Source: Enoplolaimus lenunculus
Lineage: Eukaryota; Nematoda; Enoplea; Enoplida; Thoracostomopsidae
Assembly: GCA_030248215.1 (NCBI GenBank)
Contig: JASANG010001467.1
Location: forward strand, 186,001-250,000
Direction of reading: 5' to 3'
Length of the DNA: 64,000 nucleotides
The notes under the pieces were generated by a model that searched no databases, had not been told where the DNA came from, and was given only the letters and a program-made list of their open reading frames with translations. The position numbers were made by a program, and so were the translations under genes. This document shows, one piece after another, positions 37,244 to 47,882 of this stretch (its first letter is position 1; each line of letters starts with the position of its first letter).

Positions 37244-38919
37244 ACCGGGGGACTCATTTTTATGCCGTCCCATGGCATAATGCTGCAAAAGAACGCTAAA
37301 ACACATATTTTTACATCGAAATAACAGTAAAATACACAAAATTAAGGCGGTTATTTGGTGTTGAGCGTCATTTTGGAATGTTTTTAAAGCACAACATGGC
37401 GATTATTTGCATAAAATGTCTGTATCACTGCCGATAAACTCGTAATTATTCATGTTTTCAGCTCGTGACGTTGGTGATGGCGCAAAATAAGGTTGGTTTG
37501 TCAGGAAAAAATGTCTTTGGAGGTTAAGAATAGAGTTAAAATGCACCAAAAAGTCCTGAGATTCGGTTAAAATACAGTTTTGTAGACGTAAAAAGCACCA
37601 ATAATGACGATTTTGATGTTGAATACCCCATTTTGAAGCCTGACGACCCACATTAGAGGCCTGAAACCCTGATACCCAATACAGTTTGACAGTTATGCTA
37701 CTATTTAAGCACCTGATGACCCAATTTGAGTCCAAAATACCTGAATAATACCTTGAATTCGAGTTGATGGTGCTATAAAAGGCGTAAATTTGCCTGACTA
37801 CTTTAAGTTTTTAATGTTTTTTCATTTCTTCTGATGTTGTATAACGTAACAGACGGCCGTTTGCCTCCGATATAATGCGTCGATACCACATTAACACGAA
37901 TAATTGACAAATAAATGCTGTTGAACAATGTAACAAATTGCGAATACAGTAATTATAATGTAGTTGAACATACCGAACGTTTGAATACGAGTAGTAATAA
38001 CACAAGTGACCATAATAAGTGACGAACAATAACGAACCATAATGCTGTTGACCATAATACTTGTTGAATACGACAATAAGAACGTTGTTGAACACAATAA
38101 TTGTTGAATACGACGAATAATATGCTGTTGAACAGACCGAATCGTAACATGACCAGTAATAAGTGACAAAGAACATACGTTGACATAGTCATTGACAGTA
38201 ATACAGTACATAATGACGTTGAACATACCATACGCGAACCATAATGACGATAATGACGCTGAGAATCATGTGACGATCATAACAATGGCATTGAACATAA
38301 CATACGACATAATACACGACATAATAACACGACATAACAATATACAAGACGCAATTGAACACATTTACACATTATACCCGCGAATACACGAAGCTGACGC
38401 TGTGAATCGAACAAAAGCGCAATTTATTGCTAAAAAACCGACCGAACCGGACCAAAAGAATGAATTTGAGCTATTGAAAAACGGCGAATTGTCACCAGCG
38501 TGCGAATTTTGACAACAGGATTAAACGACGGTTGGCCCAATTTGAAATTTTGAACACCAATTGAATGTTTGATTGACCTGAAACTTACCAATTTGCACGC
38601 GAAAACTACCTGAAATAGTGCGGAACGCATATGGTTATAACATACAGTTTATACAATACGATACATTGTGTGTGAGCGCTTATGTACTGGGCGTAAATTT
38701 GCCCCAAGTTCAGTGTGTTACATACCATAGGGCGTAAATTTGCCCGACAGCCGTAGTTAAACAAGAGTCCAAGGCGTAACTTTGCCCGTCTAGTGCCGTA
38801 ATAAGTCATAAATCGAGGTGCCGTCACAAATCGAGATTTTTCAAGTCCGTGAATGTGTAATATATATGTTAGGGCGTAATTTAACCCATTAGCGAGACAA
38901 GTTTTTATTTTGTTATTCG
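37244..38919 (-). other. Long non-coding tail of the LTR element, repeat-rich
   Basis: Holds degenerate repeats built on GTTGAACATA (about 37905-38370) and five copies of a palindrome-like GGGCGTAAATTTGCCC motif near 37781, 38689, 38730, 38773 and 38872. Short open frames here overlap each other on both strands and look like by-products. Confidence 0.6.
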
Positions 38920-39585
38920 TCATTGTTTGTAGTTGTTGGTTAACAAAATCACCGGGGAGCTTCTGCCTGGCTTTTTTTTGAATACGTCGTAATGCATGAT
39001 CCCTTCGATGTCACTATCGCGATTGTTAGTTCTGAAATTCAGCAATAAGACCTTGTATGGTTCTAACATATCGGCATGTTTGCCGTTGACAACAAAATGC
39101 TGGCGCAATTTTTCTCGACCTAAAAAGTCTGGTATAGGGAATGTTGTATTTGCGTATTGAGCGGGATGATCCACTGGTATGGAAACAAACGAGAATTGGT
39201 TGGGCTGGGGTTGCGTTTCACCGTTGGGTTGTTGTTCAGCGATGTCGATAACTACGTAATAACTCGCACCACTGACGATTACACAAACGCTAACACAAAC
39301 TGCAATATAGTAATATAGCGCAAACAACATAATAATCACGTTTTTAACAGGGGATAAGTACTGGGTTGGTCGAGGTTGACAATGCTTATTTATGCGTCGT
39401 ATTATCAAACATATGTGTTGTTGTATGCAACTTATAGCCAGAACTAACATTTCCCGTTTTGTGTGACATGGATTTTGGTTACAAAATGGATGTTTACTGA
39501 AAATTTTACTTACGGTGTCGATGTTATAACCGCCGGTGATTTTGTTTTGAATCAAATTAGTTTTAGTATTTCCCATTATGTGCAA
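38920..39585 (-). CDS. Second frame of the LTR element, membrane-anchored protein, 221 residues
   Basis: Starts 87 nt after the pol stop, in the place where env lies in envelope-bearing gypsy elements. One strong hydrophobic segment at about residues 83-112 (IIMLFALYYYIAVCVSVCVI) separates a Cys/Lys/Arg-containing N-terminal part from a hydrophilic C-terminal part with one NTT glycosylation sequon. The N-terminal half has no signal peptide, so a type II topology is the simplest reading. I recognise no env family, fusion peptide or furin site. It could be an accessory protein instead. Confidence 0.55.
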   Translation of the reverse strand: MHIMGNTKTNLIQNKITGGYNIDTVSKIFSKHPFCNQNPCHTKREMLVLAISCIQQHICLIIRRINKHCQPRPTQYLSPVKNVIIMLFALYYYIAVCVSVCVIVSGASYYVVIDIAEQQPNGETQPQPNQFSFVSIPVDHPAQYANTTFPIPDFLGREKLRQHFVVNGKHADMLEPYKVLLLNFRTNNRDSDIEGIMHYDVFKKKPGRSSPVILLTNNYKQ

Positions 39586-39672
39586 ACTAAATAAACCAAA
39601 TTGTGTTAGTTGATAGCATGTTATTTTAGCGTTAGCGGAGCAAAAGAATGTAAAAATGCCCCGGCCATATAG

Positions 39673-42600
39673 TCATTGTTCTTCAACTAAACGTGTGTGA
39701 CAAGTACTACAATGCCATACCGCATGCGGCGGTTCCTCGTCTAAATTAACACAATCCATGTGATACCATTCCCAACAATAGTCACATTGTATCCAAGTTC
39801 TATCAAAGCCTTTTTTAACTTCTGCATTAAAGCTACGATTGCAAACGCCGCATAATGCGTCTAGATCGTTTTGCTTAGCGCTAGCGTTAGCCTTATTGCC
39901 TCGCAGCTTACGTTCATAATTAGTATAATCTTCCGCGATACCTGAAAAGAGTTTAAATTGCCGTTTAATTTGCGATTGCTCAATATGATACGCTGCTTCG
40001 CACCACGTACGTGTCATTTCTTCGAACAGTTTTGAAGCGTACGAATCTTGCGTAACTTGCGTTTGCAACGGATACATTTGATTGTCACCTGGTATATTTG
40101 GATCGCGACCATGTGTCATGAAAAACGGTGTTTCGCCTGTTGTTGCGTGTGGCGTAGTTCGATAAGCGAATAACGCGGCATTTAGAAGCGTATCCCAAGC
40201 CGCGTCATATTGTTCTGCCAGCGGTTTTAATATGCGTACCAACGTTTGGTTCCAGCGTTCGACTAGTCCGTTTGCTTGTTGATGATACGGAGCCGAATAT
40301 GCGACTCGTGAACCTACTTCAAACATTTCTTGTTTATATAACTCCGAAATGAATGCTGAACCCTGGTCAGATAAAATAATTCGCGGTACGCCGTGACGCG
40401 GTATCCATTCATTTAATATTATATTTATAACCGTAACTGCGGTTTGATCTGCTGTTGGATACGCCTCAGCCCATTTAGTAAAATAGTCAATTATACACAA
40501 GATATATTTGTTACCTGTTGGTGTTTCTGGTAACGGTCCGATGAAGTCAATGCCAACCATGTGAAACGGATAGATTGGCTGAATTGGTTGTAACGTATCT
40601 TTACGATTTGGTCCATGACGAAAGCGTTGGCATGGTATACAGTGTTCGACAAAATCAGTGATATCGCGCATGCAGTTGGGCCAGAAAAACTTACGAGTTA
40701 ACTTACTAAATAACTTTTTGGCGCCAATATGCCCACCGTATTTAGTACTATGGTATTGTTCTAATAATGGCAAGCGGAATATTTCTGGCACAACTACTTG
40801 CAATTCGTCAAAATCAATTCTTGCCGGACGTGTTGGTTTCGCAATATGAAACAATACTTCGCTAAATATTACGTAATATGGTTCATGGTCAAGAATCCAT
40901 CTACGTTCAGATCGCCCGATGCCTTCTGGAATTTCCTGTGTTTCTAAATACTGTATCAGTACGCGTAACTTCGCGTCATTTCGCTGCGCTTCAACTAACT
41001 GCGCTTTCTCCCAGGGCGAATCTGTCGAATGATCTTCCATGAATACGTCCGGCACATATCGTCGTTCGTCATCAGCCGTGGTATCGTCAATTTCGATATT
41101 TGTTTGGTCAGCGTCATTCTGCTGTGATGTATCAACTGTCACCTCATTACCTACCTCAGCGTCAGTTCGCTGTTGGCTATCTGCGAATGTAAATTGCTCA
41201 GGTGGTGGAGCTTGTACTTCACTTAGTGGCAGAGCAGCAGGAGCACGAACATAAGTATGATCGCTTCGATGTACTGGAGCGATGTGTTTTGATATATATT
41301 TCTCACGTGCTTTGGCGATGCTTAGCGCTGCTGCTTTTACTTTAGTTTCCATATCCAGTGGTTCGTCATTAATCTCGGTTGGCTCAGCTGGTAGTATTGG
41401 CGGCCGAGACAAAGCGTCAGCGTTTGCATGAGTTGAGCCTTTGCGATAGACGATCTCATAATCATATTCCTGTATGCGTAGCGCAAACTTTGCTAAGCGT
41501 GTTGTTAATTGTGCTAAAGATCGTCGTTTATCAAGAATCTGTATTAGCGCCGAATGATCAGTAATTATTGTGGTATAATTGCCTAGCAGGTATGGTCTAA
41601 ATTGTGTTAATGCTTTTACAACTGCTAAACATTCTTTCTCAGTAATAGCATATCGTGTCTCAGCATCAGTTAACTTACGACTACCGTAACAAATGACACG
41701 TTCTTTACCATCGTCAGATTTCTGCGCCAAAATATATCCAATACCGATGTCACTTGCATCTGTATAAAGTGTAAACGGCTTACTGAAATTAGGATATGCT
41801 AAAACAGGCGCTTCAGTTAAATGATCTTTTAATCTATCAAATGCCTGTTGACATTCTAATGACCAACGATCCTTTATCTGTACGTTCTTAATTCGACCGT
41901 GTGTTAACTCATACAACGGATTTGCAATCGAGCTATAAGAACGAATAAATTGTCGATAATAACCGGTCAAACCTAAAAACGCACGCACTTCAGTTACTGT
42001 CTTAGGTACAGGACTATCACGAATAGCCTTGACTTTTTCTGGATTAGGTCGAATACCATCCTCTGAAATCTGATGTCCTAAAAACAATAACTTACTTTTA
42101 GCGAAGTCGCATTTACTTGGTTTGATTTTTAAACCAGCTTCGCGCAACCGTTGAAAGACTTGCGTGATGTCATACAGATGGTCCCAAAATCTACACGAAT
42201 AGATGATGACATCGTCGAGGTAGCACAGACAAAATTCCATCAACATACCTGATAATACCATCTGCATCATGCGTTGGAACGTTGCCGGCGCATTGCAATG
42301 ACCGAAGGGCATAGACGTAAATTCGAATAACCCTTCATGGCAAATAAATGCCGTCTTTTCTATATCATCCTCATGCATTGGAACTTGCCAATAGCCTGAA
42401 CGCAAATCAATTGTTGAAAAATATTTAGCGCCGCTTAATGCGTCGAGCGTCTCATCGATACGCGGCAGCGGAAAACGATCTTTACGCGTGATTGCGTTCA
42501 ACGGTCGATAGTCAATGCATACGCGGTCTGTGCCATCTTTCTTCTTAGCCAGCACAACCTGAAAAGCCCACGGACTTTTCGATGGGCGTATTACACCCTG

Positions 42601-45600
42601 CTCTAACATTTCGTTAATACTTTGGCTAAGTTTCTCACGCTTTGCAAACGGTACACGATGAATGCGTTGCTGAATTGGAGCGTGCGGCTCAATTTCAATC
42701 CGATGTTTGACGCCAAGTGTCGTGTGATTGATCGGCTCGTCAGATTTAGCGAATAAGTCACGATTATTATGTAATACCAGCTTAAGTAATGCTTGCTCAT
42801 GATCATCAAGCGCTGTATCACTTAGATCTAATTTGTCTGGTAGCTCAATATCTGATGAATGTATCAATTGATGCTCAAGCGATTGTTTGAATTGTTGCAA
42901 TTTGTCATCGCGTTCAGTTCGCTTGAATGTGACGTTAAAATTCGCAATATTCGCTTTTTGTTGGTCAATATCGACATGAGATTTGTTGATGTTGTCAGCT
43001 GCTAGTGCCGTTGCATGATCAATAGCTGTATCGCGATCGAGTATTACAACTGTTGATTCGATTTCATCTGTAATCTGACCCATTTTAGTTAAGCCGTGAA
43101 TTCGGCTAGGATGATCGCTAACGTTACTTACCGGGATCAGAAAACTTTGATCAGTTACTTTGACAAGCGCTCGCGGAGCCATCAACGGATCGTTGCGTTG
43201 AGATGGTGATTCAGGCTCAAACAGTAATTCAGTACCATCCGGTATTGCTTCTGGTGCTTTTATGCGAACGAATTGTGTTGTTCGAGCTGGTATTTCAACA
43301 GAATGAATTACTTCACAAACCTGCAAAACGCGCTTTTTAACACTTTCGGTTGCTTCCGTTAATTCAGGTGGCGCCCATGACCAAGATGGTATTGTTGTAT
43401 CGCGATATTTGACGCTCATCGAAAAATAGTCAATAGTCAATCGAAATACCTGTAACGTGTCATCGCCGAACATAAGCATGTTTGTAATATCTGGTACGAC
43501 GTGTACTTTGATTGGCGCAGTCACTGGTCCGATTGTAACGTGCATGATGATTGACCCGATCGATTCTGTCGAACCACCTGCTGTGAATCCGTAACAATCG
43601 ACACGATCGTTTTTGTCGACGTCATGTGATTTGAAATATTGCTTCCACACATCTTCGCGCATGAGCGTTAGTTCAGCTCCTGTATCGACTAAACCTACAA
43701 CTGTATAATCATCGATATGCGCTTCGACAAAGAATCGTGAAGATTTACCTGAAAAATGACAAACCTCTTCCACAGTCTTTTTCTGATGCGGTGTAAAACC
43801 TGCGTCGACCATAACTGCTGGTGTCGCATCACTACGTTTACGTATTGCAAGCTGTTGTGCAATTGTTACCGATTTCTTTGGTGTAGTTGCTTGCGCCACG
43901 ACAGTTGTTGTATTTTGACACGTTTGTGATTGACTTTGTTGATCATTTGTTGAAGATCGCAATTCAGCATTACTTAACGAACGTTGTGTATTTGCGATTT
44001 GAGTATTTTTCGAAGCCGTTACTTCGGCTGGCGTATTGTTTTGTCGCACATCTTGTGAACTTGAAAAGTCAATCAATGGTGTTGGCGTAATCAATGGTGG
44101 CGGTGGAGTACGATTCAATTGCGTACTTTGTGTCATAATCGATGTCATACGCCGAACTGAATTACGATCAGCATCGTTACTGTTGTTAAAACGGAACCAA
44201 CAGTTCTCTGGTCGATGTCCACGCTTGTTACAGATCGAACAAACTGGCACTTGTTGTTGCTGAACCGCATTAGCATACGAATTTGTAGCGTTTTGTTGCC
44301 GCATGTTTGACTGGGCGTTATTATACCCGGATGACTGTTGTTGAGATTGACGTTGCGGGCAATAACGCTGTATATGTCCGGTGTTATTACAAGAATAACA
44401 GGTCATGTTTGTCATTGCTTGTTGTTGAGCAGGCGTGAAATTTACGTTTGGTGTTTTCACAGGTCGATTTTGGCCAAAATTCGTATTTTTCGAGCCGTAA
44501 TTCGGCTGAGGCTGATTCGAGCCGGAATTTTGTTGTTGATTCTGTCTCACGGCACCTGTACCATTGTTTTGCTGCATTGGTTTCTGACCTGCCTGCTCGT
44601 TTTGAGATTTCGACTTGTTCGGTGGCTGAATCGGATTTTGCTCATTTCGCATATTTAGCGTTTCTTCGATTTTGCTAGCGCGTGTCTTGAGTTCGTGAAA
44701 CGATTCATCACCGCCGCTGGTTAATTTGTGAAATATTGCAGATTTCACGTTCGCTAAAAATGTATTTCGCAATAATTCTTGTGATTCGAGCTCATTCAGA
44801 CACTTGCGATGAATGTATCTTTGCCAATAACAGTATAATTCTTCAGCAAATGCGTTTACATCGCCTTTTTGTTGAATGCTCTGAAACTTAGTAAGATGGT
44901 TAGTAAATGTAGTTGCATGCGAAAAACGTTTTTTGAAATGTGCAACCACGACGTCATAGTCATCTTGCGTGAACGGCCGTGTCGGATGTTCGACATATTG
45001 CAAGTAATTGTCTGCAGCTGAATTTTCAGCTATTTTATTGCGAAACCATTTCCATTTATCTTTTTGTGATGTTATTTCACGCTCCTCGAGCTGACGATTG
45101 AATTTATTGAACCACCGATCGAAATCTGTTTCACCTGTGTATGACTCTATAACTAATGGTTCGTTAGTAATAGCATGCACAATGATTGGTGGAATGTTAC
45201 TTTGCAAATTAATTTGGGCGTTACTCTGCCCGTTATCGTTTTGATATTGCGGCGTAGATATTTTATCCTGTGCGTCAGGCGAATGCAAAACTTGTGACAA
45301 TTCGTTGTTATCTAAATCAAGTAATGATGCATGATCGCCGTTAGCACGTGGTGTCGAGATACGTATTGATTTAACGCGTGTTTCAGCGTGTTGAGTGTTG
45401 TCACGATCGAAATTTGGCATTAAAAGTTTTTGTTGCGTGTCTTCGCAAACTGTAATACGATTTTTGACAACTGCGATATCAGTTCGCAACGCTTCGATAT
45501 TATCACGCGTATCTTGAGCGACACTAGCTAACTCATTTTGAATTTTGTCAATTTTATGGTCAATTTTGCGTTCGACACGTTGGACATTTTGTGTCAGATT

Positions 45601-46065
45601 CAATTGAACGTTAGTAACATTTTCCTGCACATCATGTACTTTGTGCTGCACAGTATAGACACTATCTTGAACCTTAGCTACGTTTTTATTGACAACTTCG
45701 GCGTTTGCGGAATTTTGCTGCTCAACCCGCTGTAATAAGTCGTAAATGCGACTGAATTGTGTAGTTTCATCAGAAACAACAGGTGGTTGGGTTGAGCTAG
45801 CATTTGGTGCGATATTGACAGCCTGTATCGCTGTTTCAGGGTCATTAACAACAGTTATATCTGACACAGTACTATTAGCTAAGTCAAATTCAGGATTTTC
45901 AAGCCGCTGAGTATAATTCTCAGTGAAATCATCAGCGGGAGGCTGATAGTCAGTAATTTGGTCAAAATCAGATGCCGATTGTACTCTGCCGATAGCAGAA
46001 TTCCGTGTAGTACGCTGGCTCATGGTAGTAAACTGATGTAGGACACAACGAAATTTACTTACCAA
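39673..46065 (-). CDS. Gag-Pol polyprotein of the Ty3/gypsy element with C-terminal PHD finger, 2130 residues
   Basis: One frame. In order: coiled-coil-like N-terminal region with VQ-rich heptads (about 115-200), gag capsid region (about 300-480), two CCHC knuckles (CYSCNNTGHIQRYC about 553; CSICNKRGHRPENC about 610), aspartic protease (LVDTGAE, about 792), reverse transcriptase (FCLCYLDDVIIY, about 1280), RNase H (LYTDASDIGIGY, about 1433), integrase HHCC domain (HSTKYGGHIG ... CIPCQRF) and catalytic core (VGIDFIGPLP about 1838; ILSDQGSAF; NGLVERWNQ). The last 60 residues form a PHD-type zinc finger: CGVC, CDYC, HMDC and CSTC pairs with the central Trp. In chromoviruses a chromodomain often follows the integrase and reads histone marks; a PHD finger here plausibly does the same (inference). 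Gag and pol share one frame with no visible stop between them. Confidence 0.95.
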   Translation of the reverse strand: MVSKFRCVLHQFTTMSQRTTRNSAIGRVQSASDFDQITDYQPPADDFTENYTQRLENPEFDLANSTVSDITVVNDPETAIQAVNIAPNASSTQPPVVSDETTQFSRIYDLLQRVEQQNSANAEVVNKNVAKVQDSVYTVQHKVHDVQENVTNVQLNLTQNVQRVERKIDHKIDKIQNELASVAQDTRDNIEALRTDIAVVKNRITVCEDTQQKLLMPNFDRDNTQHAETRVKSIRISTPRANGDHASLLDLDNNELSQVLHSPDAQDKISTPQYQNDNGQSNAQINLQSNIPPIIVHAITNEPLVIESYTGETDFDRWFNKFNRQLEEREITSQKDKWKWFRNKIAENSAADNYLQYVEHPTRPFTQDDYDVVVAHFKKRFSHATTFTNHLTKFQSIQQKGDVNAFAEELYCYWQRYIHRKCLNELESQELLRNTFLANVKSAIFHKLTSGGDESFHELKTRASKIEETLNMRNEQNPIQPPNKSKSQNEQAGQKPMQQNNGTGAVRQNQQQNSGSNQPQPNYGSKNTNFGQNRPVKTPNVNFTPAQQQAMTNMTCYSCNNTGHIQRYCPQRQSQQQSSGYNNAQSNMRQQNATNSYANAVQQQQVPVCSICNKRGHRPENCWFRFNNSNDADRNSVRRMTSIMTQSTQLNRTPPPPLITPTPLIDFSSSQDVRQNNTPAEVTASKNTQIANTQRSLSNAELRSSTNDQQSQSQTCQNTTTVVAQATTPKKSVTIAQQLAIRKRSDATPAVMVDAGFTPHQKKTVEEVCHFSGKSSRFFVEAHIDDYTVVGLVDTGAELTLMREDVWKQYFKSHDVDKNDRVDCYGFTAGGSTESIGSIIMHVTIGPVTAPIKVHVVPDITNMLMFGDDTLQVFRLTIDYFSMSVKYRDTTIPSWSWAPPELTEATESVKKRVLQVCEVIHSVEIPARTTQFVRIKAPEAIPDGTELLFEPESPSQRNDPLMAPRALVKVTDQSFLIPVSNVSDHPSRIHGLTKMGQITDEIESTVVILDRDTAIDHATALAADNINKSHVDIDQQKANIANFNVTFKRTERDDKLQQFKQSLEHQLIHSSDIELPDKLDLSDTALDDHEQALLKLVLHNNRDLFAKSDEPINHTTLGVKHRIEIEPHAPIQQRIHRVPFAKREKLSQSINEMLEQGVIRPSKSPWAFQVVLAKKKDGTDRVCIDYRPLNAITRKDRFPLPRIDETLDALSGAKYFSTIDLRSGYWQVPMHEDDIEKTAFICHEGLFEFTSMPFGHCNAPATFQRMMQMVLSGMLMEFCLCYLDDVIIYSCRFWDHLYDITQVFQRLREAGLKIKPSKCDFAKSKLLFLGHQISEDGIRPNPEKVKAIRDSPVPKTVTEVRAFLGLTGYYRQFIRSYSSIANPLYELTHGRIKNVQIKDRWSLECQQAFDRLKDHLTEAPVLAYPNFSKPFTLYTDASDIGIGYILAQKSDDGKERVICYGSRKLTDAETRYAITEKECLAVVKALTQFRPYLLGNYTTIITDHSALIQILDKRRSLAQLTTRLAKFALRIQEYDYEIVYRKGSTHANADALSRPPILPAEPTEINDEPLDMETKVKAAALSIAKAREKYISKHIAPVHRSDHTYVRAPAALPLSEVQAPPPEQFTFADSQQRTDAEVGNEVTVDTSQQNDADQTNIEIDDTTADDERRYVPDVFMEDHSTDSPWEKAQLVEAQRNDAKLRVLIQYLETQEIPEGIGRSERRWILDHEPYYVIFSEVLFHIAKPTRPARIDFDELQVVVPEIFRLPLLEQYHSTKYGGHIGAKKLFSKLTRKFFWPNCMRDITDFVEHCIPCQRFRHGPNRKDTLQPIQPIYPFHMVGIDFIGPLPETPTGNKYILCIIDYFTKWAEAYPTADQTAVTVINIILNEWIPRHGVPRIILSDQGSAFISELYKQEMFEVGSRVAYSAPYHQQANGLVERWNQTLVRILKPLAEQYDAAWDTLLNAALFAYRTTPHATTGETPFFMTHGRDPNIPGDNQMYPLQTQVTQDSYASKLFEEMTRTWCEAAYHIEQSQIKRQFKLFSGIAEDYTNYERKLRGNKANASAKQNDLDALCGVCNRSFNAEVKKGFDRTWIQCDYCWEWYHMDCVNLDEEPPHAVWHCSTCHTRLVEEQ

Positions 46066-46149
46066 CTGTCTTTATCAAACTTTGTAAAATCACTCACAGA
46101 GATCGATCGATCTTTATATTCGTAATCAAATCACTAGAATTCAAAAGCA

Positions 46150-46169
46150 TGAGACCATCGTGGTCACCA
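46150..46169 (-). promoter_or_regulatory. Primer-binding site of the LTR element
   Basis: Directly inside the 5' LTR the minus strand reads TGGTGACCACGATGGTCTC. It begins with TGG, complementary to a tRNA CCA end, with no spacer to the LTR. I cannot name the tRNA. Confidence 0.7.
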
Positions 46170-47166
46170 TGTCAGCTCTGGACTTCGCTATTCGGCCCTG
46201 TTTGAGGCTAAAATATCCAAAAATTGTAGGTTTTTGACTCATGCAATTCTAAGTGATCTGATTCGGGTTAGTACGCTCTGGAGTGTTAACACCGAGTTTT
46301 GTAGGTTTAATACAAGTAACAGAACAAATAATACGGCAGCGTACACAATATAAACGTCGGCGATGCTAATTTGACTCGCGAAATTCGCAATTTAACGAAA
46401 TTTCGGGATAACTAAGAATTATGTCAAAATCGGGCTAATATCCGAGTTTTACGTCAAATCCGGGGTTAAACGGTCCAACTAGTAGCGAATCCTGTATAAC
46501 TCTACTCAAACAAACACCACGCGGCAGGAATAACAGTATGCAAGCCGCCGAACCCGTAGTTGCACGATTTGCAACACAAAACACGCAATTTCCGCAATTT
46601 TCAGAGTACAACCAAAATACACCTATTTCCGGATACTAGGTCGATATTCTTGCTAAAAATCGGTAAATAGCCGTCAATTGGGCTCGATTTCGCTAGAATT
46701 ACTGAAATCTCGACTAAACTCGTAATACACGCAATATCCGTAATACACGTAAAATGTCTTCTCTGAAAAATGTCCGAATTCGCTCCAACTAGCTAGCTAC
46801 GTTATAAGTAATTATTTAGGCCAAAAACTCAAGGATAAGTCTCGAAAAATTGGCAGAAAATAAATTGGGGAATTTTGGGGAGATTTTTGGGGAATTTAAA
46901 GGTTTTGAATAGGAAAATGGAATGCGCGAGCAAAAATAACCCAGAATATAAGAAATAACGAATACAGGCACAATATAAGGCAAAATAACGGCACATTCAT
47001 AAACTACTAAAATCGACTTAACTCAAACAGACACAAAGCGACGGTAATGTCGCATAAAAGCGGGTTTGCAAGCATTAGAGGCCACGGGAGGACATAAACA
47101 GAGCCCGCGGCAATCGAGGGCGGGGGAACTGTGGTTGCAGGGCAACCACAGGACCCCTGCCCGACA
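46170..47166 (-). repeat. 5' LTR (997 bp)
   Basis: Partner of 36247-37243; expected to carry the element's promoter. Followed by the GTGTG target duplication. Confidence 0.95.
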
Positions 47167-47171
47167 GTGTG

Positions 47172-47882
47172 CAATATTACTTCCAATTGTACGTCTCTCG
47201 TTCCAAGTTGTAAGAAGTATTATTGGAATCAAAGAGCGCGTAGTATTCCGGAATTGTTTCTAGTTAAGTTCGTGCAATAAGGTAGTTTTTTCGAATTCTA
47301 ATGGTGCCGTAGCCTTAATGCTTACAAATATTGTTTATTCAAAAATACTGTAAAGCTTCAAGGTTTTGATAAATATACACATCTTAATCTAAGCTTCTAG
47401 GACCACTGATTATTTTGGCAACCATAAATTGTTCATAAAAACTTATGTATAGTATAAAATATTGCCGTTGCATTGGCGTGTTTGTGTGAAATTGTGCTAA
47501 AATGTTACAGAGTAAGAAGCAAGTTATTATAACCAGACACGTACAATTTCAGACTACTTCTAAATTTAGCCTTCCATGCCAACATCTCATTTATTTCTCA
47601 GCCTTATGATATGGCTAGAACTTCCGTATTCATACGACACGGAATTTCCTTTGTACTGTTGTGTATTTATTTTAGGAGTTGTCTGAATGTGCATAAAATA
47701 ATAAGATTTTTTCAATCATTTGTTTTCAAAAATTTTTCTAATGTTCTCTGCCATCTGTTGGTCAACTTAGCTTAACAAGAACAACTGCCAAGCTTCAATG
47801 ACGCTTGCGTAGTGTTTGTAACATTAGGCAGTGGATTGTTGTGTTAGCATATTGTGGCATTTAGTAGCGTCTCAAACCGACC
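47172..47882. other. Upstream flank of TIMM10
   Basis: No gene seen. TIMM10's presumed promoter side. There is an acceptor-like GGCATTTAG about 18 nt before the TIMM10 ATG and no obvious TATA box. Confidence 0.4.

Larger units (their letters stand above)
36247..47166 (-). mobile_element. Ty3/gypsy LTR retrotransposon, 10.9 kb, looks whole and young
   Basis: Two 997-bp direct repeats (36247-37243 and 46170-47166), each starting TG and ending CA, flanked by the 5-bp duplication GTGTG (36242-36246 and 47167-47171). The LTRs differ at about six positions by eye (about 0.6%), so the insertion is recent. The order on the minus strand is 5' LTR, primer-binding site, gag-pol, a second frame, a long non-coding tail and 3' LTR. 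The order protease, reverse transcriptase, RNase H, integrase assigns it to Ty3/gypsy. The main frame is uninterrupted. The element sits in the gap between the divergent CNNM and TIMM10 genes. Confidence 0.95.

Noticed and set aside
37811-38512. Overlapping frames of 92-121 codons in the LTR element's tail
   Set aside because: They overlap in several frames on both strands over a low-complexity repeat; no coding features.
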